From JAJZMA01 sp021850405 (GTDB lineage: Bacteria > Chloroflexota > Dormibacteria > Aeolococcales > Aeolococcaceae), in assembly GCA_027365835.1 (NCBI GenBank), contig DAHXLU010000051.1, positions 1 to 56,263 on the forward strand: 56,263 nucleotides of DNA. Direction: 5' to 3'. Within the stretch, counting starts at the first letter, position 1; each line of letters starts with the position of its first letter. Positions 49,779 to 56,263 of this stretch are shown piece by piece. Under the pieces are notes generated by a model. That model was not told the origin of the DNA and searched no databases. It saw nothing but the letters and a program-made list of their open reading frames with translations. The translations under genes were made by a program, and so were the position numbers.

Positions 49779-51535
49779 TCCACCTCTCCAGGGTCCAGGT
49801 GCAACCAGAAAAAACTGTGCGGAGAGAGGGTGAAAAAATAGGGGAGATCCCCTATTTTTGGAAAGGGCACCGATCCAACTATCTCTACGGGCGTGTAGCC
49901 TGCATACGCTTGCAGGTTAAGTTCTGCGGGCTGTGAGAAGCGTGAGAAGTTGTTGACACACAGGATGGTAATGTCATTGAGTTTGCGCAGGAAGGCAAAT
50001 ACGGATGGGTTGCTTACATCCACATTCTCATATGCACCCTCCCCGAAAACAGGCCACATACGGCGGATGGCAAGGAACCTGCGGATCCACTGCAGGGGGG
50101 AGGACTCATTGCGTTGCTGTGCTTCGACATTGATGGACTGATAGCCATAGACAGGGTCCATAAGCGGCGGCACATACAGGTCTGCAAAATCTGCCCGGGA
50201 GAAACCCCCGTTGCGGTCGCCACTCCACTGCATGGGCGTGCGCACTCCGTCCCGGTCTCCAAGGCGGATATTGTCCCCCATGCCGAGCTCATCGCCGTAG
50301 TAGATGATGGGGCTACCCGGAAGGGACAGCAGCAGTCCACAGAACAGCTCCCACTGTCGGCGGCCGTTGTTGAGCAGCGGCGCCAGCCTGCGACGGATCC
50401 CAAGATTGAGCCGCATTCTGGGGTCCTTGGCGTATTCTCCCCACATATAGTCGCGCTCCTCATCGGTCACCATTTCAAGAGTCAGTTCATCATGGTTGCG
50501 GAGGAATATCCCCCACTGGGCGCCTGCTGGTATGTCAGGCGTTCTCGCCAGAATCTCGGTAATGGGAAGCCGCTGTTCTCGCCGCAGCGCCATAAAAAGG
50601 CGGGGCATGATGGGGAAGTGAAAGCACATATGGCATTCGGGGCGCTCTTTTGTCCCGAAGTAGTCGATAACATCTTCGGGCCACTGGTTTGCCTCTGCCA
50701 GTAGCACGCGATTCGGAAACTCCCGGTCCACCACACTCCGCAGCTCGGCCAGAAAGGCATGGGTCTCTGGCAGGTTCTCACAGTTGGTTCCCTCCCGTGC
50801 GTACAGATAGGGAACTGCGTCCAGCCGAAAGCCGTCCATGCCCAGTCCAAGCCAGAAGCGCACAGTGTCCAGCATCGCTTCCCGTACTTGCGGATTGTCA
50901 TAGTTCAGGTCGGGCTGGTGGCTGAAAAAACGGTGGAAATAGAACTGCCCTGCTTCCTCGTCAAAAGTCCAGTTGGATTTTTCAGTATCAGTAAAGATGA
51001 TGCGCGCATCCCGGTAGGTCTCTGGGTCATCTGACCACATGTACCAGTCCCTTTTCGGGCTGTCCCTGGACGCGCGGGCCTCCAGGAACCAGGGGTGCTG
51101 GTCGCTGGTGTGATTAACCACCAGATCCATGATGACTTTCATGTTCCGGGCGTGGGCCTGCTCCAGCAGGTGCCTGACGTCATCCACGGTTCCATAGTCC
51201 GGATGGACGGCAAGATAGTCGGATACGTCATATCCGCCATCGCGCAGGGGACTCTGGTTGAAGGGGAGCAGCCAGATGCAGTCGATTCCAAGCCACTGCA
51301 GATAGTCGAGTCTCGAAATTAGCCCAGGGAAATCCCCAATGCCGTCGCCATTGCTGTCGCAAAATGCCCGTACCAGAAGTTCATAGAAGACCGCCCTCCT
51401 GTACCAGGTGCTGGGATCATGGCTTTCCGGATTTGCCAGCGGGGCGCCGGCCTGGTTCCGGCTTTGAAGGGGTGGGGCTGCCACCAGAACCTGCCGGGAC
51501 GGTCTGCCCGGATCGGCCTTTTCTGACTTTGTCAT
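49775..51535 (-). CDS. treS: Trehalose synthase (maltose-trehalose isomerase)
   Basis: A 586-residue GH13 enzyme interconverting trehalose and maltose. Landmarks are YRRAVFYELLVRAFCDSNGD, LRDGGYDVSDY, MDLVVNHTSDQHPWF, nucleophile Asp in GFRLDAVPYLYAREGTNCEN (with the TreS-specific extension), Glu in LLAEANQWPEDV, and LRNHDELTLEMV. Length and motifs fit a stand-alone TreS without a fused kinase domain. AAGGAG lies 3 bases before the ATG. It is 31 bases from glgE and overlaps mak by 4 bases. Confidence 0.95.
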   Translation of the reverse strand: MTKSEKADPGRPSRQVLVAAPPLQSRNQAGAPLANPESHDPSTWYRRAVFYELLVRAFCDSNGDGIGDFPGLISRLDYLQWLGIDCIWLLPFNQSPLRDGGYDVSDYLAVHPDYGTVDDVRHLLEQAHARNMKVIMDLVVNHTSDQHPWFLEARASRDSPKRDWYMWSDDPETYRDARIIFTDTEKSNWTFDEEAGQFYFHRFFSHQPDLNYDNPQVREAMLDTVRFWLGLGMDGFRLDAVPYLYAREGTNCENLPETHAFLAELRSVVDREFPNRVLLAEANQWPEDVIDYFGTKERPECHMCFHFPIMPRLFMALRREQRLPITEILARTPDIPAGAQWGIFLRNHDELTLEMVTDEERDYMWGEYAKDPRMRLNLGIRRRLAPLLNNGRRQWELFCGLLLSLPGSPIIYYGDELGMGDNIRLGDRDGVRTPMQWSGDRNGGFSRADFADLYVPPLMDPVYGYQSINVEAQQRNESSPLQWIRRFLAIRRMWPVFGEGAYENVDVSNPSVFAFLRKLNDITILCVNNFSRFSQPAELNLQAYAGYTPVEIVGSVPFPKIGDLPYFFTLSPHSFFWLHLDPGEVE

Positions 51536-51566
51536 GCTCTCCTTCTTTGCTTGCCTGACTGGCTCT

Positions 51567-53711
51567 TTACGGGGCCTTTACGCTAAATACATGGCCAGGC
51601 TGGACGTTTGGGTCGAGCCGTACGTAGTTGCCTTCTGCCTTCCACTGGTACGAGTTTCCATCCAGCTCATCGTCTACGATAAACCCTGGAGCGCATCCTG
51701 GTGGGAGCACGGAGGCCTCCACCCAGATGGTGGACTCCTGTGCGTGGGCAGGGTCCAGATTCACAACCACCAGCAGTGTGTCGTGGCTCTCGGGGTCTAC
51801 CCGTGCGAATGCAAGTATCTGGTCGTTGTCAGATCGCAGGAGCTGGAGACCAGGCAGGTGCGAGACTGCGCTGCGGTGGTTCTTGCGGATGGCGTTCAGT
51901 CTTGCAATAAATGGAGCAATACTGTCTGGTGCGTCCCAGTCCCTTGGTCGCAGCTGGTATTTTTCGCTGTCTTCGTATTCTTCTGATCCTGGGGCAAGCG
52001 CCTTGCTCTCGCACAGCTCGTAGCCGCTGTACATTCCCCAGGATGGGCAGGACAGTGCTGCGAGCAGGGCGCGCATACGGAATGCCGGGGGGCCACCCTC
52101 CTGCAGGACTGCATGCAGGATGTCTGGGGTGTTGACCCAGAAGTTTGGACGAAACCAGGTGGACTCTGGTCCATGGGCCAGTTCTTCCAGGTAGAGTGCC
52201 AGCTCGCCCCGGGACACTTTCCAGGTGAAGTAGGTGTAGGACTGCGAGAAGCCAGCTTTGGCCAGGCGCATCATCACCGCTTTTCGGGTAAAGGCTTCGG
52301 CGAGGAAGATGACCCCAGGGTCCACCTGATGCACCTCTCCTATCAGCCACTCCCAGAAGGCAAACGGCTTGGTGTGTGGGTTGTCGACCCGAAATGTCCG
52401 CACACCATGACTGTGCCAGAAGAGGACAACCTCCAGCAGTGCGCTGTAGAGGGAAGCCCGGTCGGCGCACTCAAAATTGAGCGGCACAATGTCTTCATAC
52501 TTCTTGGGTGGGTTTTCCGCATGCCGGATGGAGCCGTCGACGCGGTGCTTGAACCAGTCCGGGTGCTCGGTAACCCATGGATGGTCAGGTGAGCACTGGG
52601 CAGCAAAATCCAGGGCCAGCTCCAGCCCGTGGCTGTGTGCCGACTCAACCAGTGCGGCAAAGTCGGCAAAGTTTCCTAGCGAGGGCTCGATGGCAGTGTG
52701 GCCGCCCAGGCTGTTACCTATGGCCCATGGGCTTCCGGGATCATCCGGGCCCGCGAGAACCGAGTTGTTCCTGCCTTTGCGTGCGGTCAGCCCTATTGGA
52801 TGGATCGGTGGCAGATAGAGCGTGTCAAACCCCATGGCCGCAATCGCAGGCAGGCGCTCGATCACCTTCCTGAAGGCAGCTGTTGTGCCTCCTGTCGTGT
52901 CCACCCTTCTCCCGTCGCTTCCCAGGCTCGCGCTGGAGGCGGCTTGCGACCTTGGAAAGAGCTCATACCAGGACGAAAACGCAGCCCTCTCCTCATCAAC
53001 ATAGACGGGAAACCAGGGAGAAATTGTAGAGAGGGGCTCCCCTGCTGCAGTCCTGGCATTGGGATAGAGCCTGGGCCGCATGGCGGCAAGGACCCGAGCG
53101 TCAAGTGCCAGCTGATATGCCTGCTGTATCCCGGCTGGATGCCGGATGAGTGAGACAAGCGTTGACAGGGTTTTGTGCTCAGGCGATTCTGCTGGCCATG
53201 AAGGGAGGACCGTTTCGATGAGTGCGCCAGCCTCCCTTAGCTCAGCCGCAACAGGCTGGGATGCCTCCTGCATTCGCTGCAAATCCCTTGCGAGTGTTGC
53301 GTAGGGGTCAGGGGCTGCCATTATTGCAAACTCCCACGTTCCTGGCCGCTGTAGCGTTACCGTACAACCGAACCGGTCCTCCTGGACTTGCATCATCTGG
53401 CGCTCTACCTGCAGGGGTTCTGAACCCGCTGCGCGTTGGACCTTCTGCCTGACGACAAGTTGCGCTGTCAGAAGATCGTGCCCATCCAGAAAGATGCTCG
53501 CAAATACCTGTAACGGCATCCCGACCGTTGCCTTGGCGGCAAACCGCCCCCCCTCGACTGTAGGCGTCACATCTTCGATTGCTACGCGGCCGCAGTTCAG
53601 CGGAAACTGGTCGGGCTGCAGCGTGTTTGCTGGCTTGCCCACTTTGCCCCTGTGGCTCTTTTCGCTCCCGCCCTTCTGCTCCCGACTAGCCTGATTCCGC
53701 AGCTGTGTCAT
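51567..53711 (-). CDS. glgE: Alpha-1,4-glucan:maltose-1-phosphate maltosyltransferase
   Basis: A 714-residue GH13_3 enzyme that extends alpha-1,4-glucan using maltose-1-phosphate. Family-specific sequences are YLPPIHPIGLTARKGRNNSV and DDPGSPWAIGN. The nucleophile Asp is in FRVDNPHTKP and the acid/base Glu in FLAEAFTRK. The ATG at 53711 starts 2 bases after the glgX stop; the longer open frame to 53876 lies in glgX coding sequence and is not used. The N-terminal domain and beta-sandwich tail have normal length. Confidence 0.95.
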   Translation of the reverse strand: MTQLRNQASREQKGGSEKSHRGKVGKPANTLQPDQFPLNCGRVAIEDVTPTVEGGRFAAKATVGMPLQVFASIFLDGHDLLTAQLVVRQKVQRAAGSEPLQVERQMMQVQEDRFGCTVTLQRPGTWEFAIMAAPDPYATLARDLQRMQEASQPVAAELREAGALIETVLPSWPAESPEHKTLSTLVSLIRHPAGIQQAYQLALDARVLAAMRPRLYPNARTAAGEPLSTISPWFPVYVDEERAAFSSWYELFPRSQAASSASLGSDGRRVDTTGGTTAAFRKVIERLPAIAAMGFDTLYLPPIHPIGLTARKGRNNSVLAGPDDPGSPWAIGNSLGGHTAIEPSLGNFADFAALVESAHSHGLELALDFAAQCSPDHPWVTEHPDWFKHRVDGSIRHAENPPKKYEDIVPLNFECADRASLYSALLEVVLFWHSHGVRTFRVDNPHTKPFAFWEWLIGEVHQVDPGVIFLAEAFTRKAVMMRLAKAGFSQSYTYFTWKVSRGELALYLEELAHGPESTWFRPNFWVNTPDILHAVLQEGGPPAFRMRALLAALSCPSWGMYSGYELCESKALAPGSEEYEDSEKYQLRPRDWDAPDSIAPFIARLNAIRKNHRSAVSHLPGLQLLRSDNDQILAFARVDPESHDTLLVVVNLDPAHAQESTIWVEASVLPPGCAPGFIVDDELDGNSYQWKAEGNYVRLDPNVQPGHVFSVKAP

Positions 53712-53713
53712 TT

Positions 53714-55915
53714 TTAGTAAATCCGCCGGAAGATGAGCATCGAGTGAGCCGTTACAGTTATCTTTTCCCGTCCCGGGTGGACTTTTTCGTTCTCGGGAGT
53801 GGCGGTGTAAGTGTTGTCCTGGGCAGTGTCCAGAAGCAGCTCCCAGGCAGCTCCGGAAGCGGCAGGAAGTGTCCACTCGGAGTCATCCGGGGATGCATGC
53901 ATGAGTATGAGCAGGCTGTCTCCCACTATGGGCCGGCCAAGGTCGTCCCGGTCTGGTATGAGCGAGCCGTTCAGCAGGAAACCGATCGACCTGTGTGCGC
54001 TATCGTCCCAGTCACTCTCCTGCATCTCCTGCCCGTCCCTCCGGTACCAGGTGATGTCCTTGCGGTTCTGCCGTGCACCTACCTGTCCCTTGAAGAAGTG
54101 ACGGCGCCGGAGCACTGGCTGATCCCGGCGGAGCTGGATCAGGCGTGAGGTAAACTCCAGCAGCTCGCTGTCGGCATGCTCCCAGTCCAGCCAGCTCAGC
54201 TCTCCGTCCTGGCAGTAGGCATTGTTGTTGCCATGCTGGGTGCGCCCCAGTTCATCCCCAGAGAGCAGCATCGGGCAGCCCTGGGAGACAAGAAGTGTTG
54301 TCAGCAGATTTCGCTTCTGTCTTTTGCGCAAGGCGAGAATGGAGGGATCATCAGTATCGCCTTCGGCCCCACAGTTCCAGGAGCGGTTGTCATTGGTGCC
54401 ATCACGGTTGTCCTCGCCGTTGGCAAGGTTGTACTTGTTTTCGTATGAGACCAGATCCGAGAGTGTGAATCCGTCATGGGCAGTCACAAAGTTGATGCTG
54501 GCATAGGGGCCACGTCCTTCTCCTTCGTAGAGGTCGCTGGACCCAGTAAGCCGGTATGCCAGGTCGGCTACGCCATGGCTCTGTCCTCGCCAGTAATCCC
54601 TGACCGTGTCGCGGTATTTTCCATTCCATTCTCCCCAGCGGACCGGAAAGTTTCCGACCTGGTATCCTCCGCTTCCCAGGTCCCAGGGCTCAGCTATCAG
54701 TTTGACGCGGGAGAGTGTGGGGTCCTGGTGGATGGTCTCAAAAAAGGTGGAGAGCCGGTCTACCTCGTAGAACTGCCGTGCAAGGGCTGAAGCCAGGTCA
54801 AACCGGAAACCATCCACGTGCATCTCTGTGACCCAGTAGCGAAGGGAATCCATTATGAGTCGCAGGGTTTCCGGATGGCGAACATTGAGCGTGTTTCCGC
54901 AGCCGGTCACATCCCAGTATGCCGCGGGGTTGTTGTCCTCGAGGCGGTAGTAGCTGGGATTGTCTATGCCACGGAACACCAGATTGGGGCCAAACCTGCC
55001 CCCTTCCCCGGTGTGGTTGTATACAACATCCAGGATCACTTCGAGGCCTGCGGCGTGGAGGCTGCGCACCATCTCCTGGAATTCACGTACCTGCCCTCCC
55101 TTGTCTCCGCAGGAGGAGTAGCGGTTTTCAGGGGCAAAGTAGCCAACGCTGTTGTAGCCCCAGTAGTTGTGGAGACCAAGCTCTACCAGTCTTTCGGTGT
55201 CTATGAACTGGTGTACCGGCATGAGTTCAATCGTAGTTATTCCAAGGCGTAGCAGGTGGGAGATGGCAGCCGGATGGCAGAGCCCGGCGTAGGTCCCCTG
55301 TAGCGGCTCAGGCACCTCTGGCATCCGCCTGGTGAAGCCCTTGACGTGGGTCTCGTAGATGATGGTGTCTGCCCAGGGGATTTCCGGATGGCGGTCCGAC
55401 TGCCAGTCAAAGGTGTCGTCCACCACAACGCTGCGCAGCGTAAACGGCGCGGAGTCGGAGTAGTCGGGAGCAAGATCTGAGGGTGGGGGAAGAGAGCTGC
55501 CTGATGCAGGTTGTGTGCCTTCACCACCCTCCTTCCGCCTGTAGCCGTAGAGGGGATCTCCCCACTTTAATGTGCCAGAGATCGCGCGGGCGTAGGGATC
55601 CAGAAGCAGCTTGGCACCGTTGTAGCGCATTCCAGATGGCGGATCCCATACTCCATGCACCCGAAATCCGTACTGCTGGCCAGGGGCAACCGGCACCATG
55701 CCGTGCCAGATGTGACCATCCCGGTCTACCAGCTCCAGCCGCTCCTCACGATTGCTTTCGTCAAATAGACACAGCTCTACGCGGGTGGCGTTTTCTGAGA
55801 AGATGGCGAAGTTTGTCCGGCCATTCTCGTAGTGGGCGCCAAGCGGGGTGTCGGTTCCAGGGGCGGCCAGTCTCATGCCCGCTGGGGCCGCGGGCCGTGG
55901 CCAGTGCAGCGCCAC
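53714..55915 (-). CDS. glgX: Glycogen debranching enzyme GlgX
   Basis: A 733-residue GH13_11 isoamylase-type enzyme hydrolysing alpha-1,6 branches. An N-terminal early-set domain (PLGAHYENGRTNFAIFSENA; VELCLFDES) precedes the barrel. Nucleophile Asp is in HVDGFRFDLASAL, acid/base Glu in LIAEPWDLGSGGY, and transition-state Asp in VTAHDGFTLSDLVSYENKYN. The start is uncertain: GTG at 55915 or the internal ATG at 55876 immediately before the family-typical PGTDTPLG. First gene of the glgX-glgE-treS-mak-glgB operon, giving both synthesis and debranching functions. Confidence 0.93.
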   Translation of the reverse strand: MALHWPRPAAPAGMRLAAPGTDTPLGAHYENGRTNFAIFSENATRVELCLFDESNREERLELVDRDGHIWHGMVPVAPGQQYGFRVHGVWDPPSGMRYNGAKLLLDPYARAISGTLKWGDPLYGYRRKEGGEGTQPASGSSLPPPSDLAPDYSDSAPFTLRSVVVDDTFDWQSDRHPEIPWADTIIYETHVKGFTRRMPEVPEPLQGTYAGLCHPAAISHLLRLGITTIELMPVHQFIDTERLVELGLHNYWGYNSVGYFAPENRYSSCGDKGGQVREFQEMVRSLHAAGLEVILDVVYNHTGEGGRFGPNLVFRGIDNPSYYRLEDNNPAAYWDVTGCGNTLNVRHPETLRLIMDSLRYWVTEMHVDGFRFDLASALARQFYEVDRLSTFFETIHQDPTLSRVKLIAEPWDLGSGGYQVGNFPVRWGEWNGKYRDTVRDYWRGQSHGVADLAYRLTGSSDLYEGEGRGPYASINFVTAHDGFTLSDLVSYENKYNLANGEDNRDGTNDNRSWNCGAEGDTDDPSILALRKRQKRNLLTTLLVSQGCPMLLSGDELGRTQHGNNNAYCQDGELSWLDWEHADSELLEFTSRLIQLRRDQPVLRRRHFFKGQVGARQNRKDITWYRRDGQEMQESDWDDSAHRSIGFLLNGSLIPDRDDLGRPIVGDSLLILMHASPDDSEWTLPAASGAAWELLLDTAQDNTYTATPENEKVHPGREKITVTAHSMLIFRRIY

Positions 55916-56128
55916 ATCGAAGGCTCTGATGAGAGGTCACCGGACCAGTTTGGGGCAGGAGAAATGGGGTAAGCGGGCATCTCCCCCTAGGATAGTCGCC
56001 AGTGGTGCTTTCCTGCCCTGCCCGGCCATGCCGGTTGCGTGCGTACTGCGAAAGGGAGCAGATGGCCCCAAAAGAAGCAAGCGTCTCCCCGGGCCGCGAG
56101 CGGGTGGCGGCTTTCCTGACTTCCGCAA

Positions 56129-56263
56129 TTAGGTGACTAAAAGAGGGGAGCTGGTGGCGAGCCATGTGGCGAGGGCGTCTGAGATGGCGGTCATCTCGGA
56201 TGAGTACTCAGGGGGAATGGCGTAGGTGGTGCCCCTCAGGTCAACGAGGCCACTTTTGGTGTG
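56129..56263 (-). CDS. 3' end of an unidentified gene (partial)
   Basis: The last 44 codons of a minus-strand gene that enters from beyond the window edge, ending at TAA (56129-56131). The tail reads as a plausible protein (LRGTTYAIPPEYSSEMTAIS). Too short for identification. It lies upstream of glgX on the same strand. Confidence 0.45.
   Translation of the reverse strand, partial: HTKSGLVDLRGTTYAIPPEYSSEMTAISDALATWLATSSPLLVT

Overview
The window looks like chromosomal DNA of a moderately GC-rich, probably soil-type bacterium of the Terrabacteria group. The mix of an actinobacterial-style (SCO6880-type) secretion apparatus, a complete GlgE alpha-glucan pathway, an ArsA/Get3-like ATPase with an Hsp20-like tail, a histone H1-like protein and GTG/TTG starts fits Chloroflexota or a related lineage such as Dormibacterota better than a classical actinomycete. 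That placement is inference; no rRNA or tRNA is present to settle it, and I found no CRISPR array, transposase or complete integrase.

Layout. (1) 0.06-6.1 kb, plus strand: a type IV secretion-like operon (proline/glutamine-rich protein, VirB2-like pilin, VirB6/TrbL-like channel, PrgI/SCO6880 protein, VirB4-like ATPase) without relaxase or coupling protein in view. (2) 6.2-11.5 kb: small membrane and secreted proteins plus an ECF sigma/anti-sigma pair; the anti-sigma's outer domain resembles one of the secreted proteins. Two related AT-rich sequence elements face outward at 7.2 and 11.7 kb. (3) 12.1-16.4 kb: DUF1003 membrane protein, trehalohydrolase TreZ, a Cof-type HAD phosphatase and an internally duplicated unknown. 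(4) 16.5-21.2 kb, minus strand: a tightly packed operon of tail-anchored protein, ArsA/Get3-like ATPase, small basic protein, Nudix hydrolase, soluble histidine kinase and Na+/Ca2+-type exchanger. (5) 21.6-28.9 kb, minus: an unrecognised protein, YchF, and a complete aspartate-to-threonine operon hom-thrC-thrB-lysC. (6) 29.1-35 kb: thiolase, single-domain response regulator, N-terminally extended IF-1, sugar-nucleotide epimerase, diguanylate cyclase and an H1-like protein. (7) 35-40.4 kb, plus: glutamate dehydrogenase, a biotin-carrying carboxyltransferase-like protein, a biotin carboxylase and an unknown protein. (8) 40.4-46 kb: a second ECF sigma factor with a very large membrane anti-sigma-like protein, then a SIS-domain protein and NagA. 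(9) 46-56 kb, minus: glgX-glgE-treS-mak-glgB, a full route from trehalose through maltose-1-phosphate to branched alpha-glucan plus debranching.

The most unusual item is the 36.3-38.1 kb carboxyltransferase-like protein. It keeps the complete architecture of the pyruvate carboxylase B / oxaloacetate decarboxylase alpha family, including the biotin-attachment motif, but all four expected metal ligands appear replaced. Other points of interest are the sigma/anti-sigma/secreted-homologue module, the paired 7.2/11.7 kb elements, the Get3-like ATPase beside a tail-anchored protein, the extended TTG-start IF-1, and a repeated use of long, near-perfect hairpins without U-tracts at gene ends.
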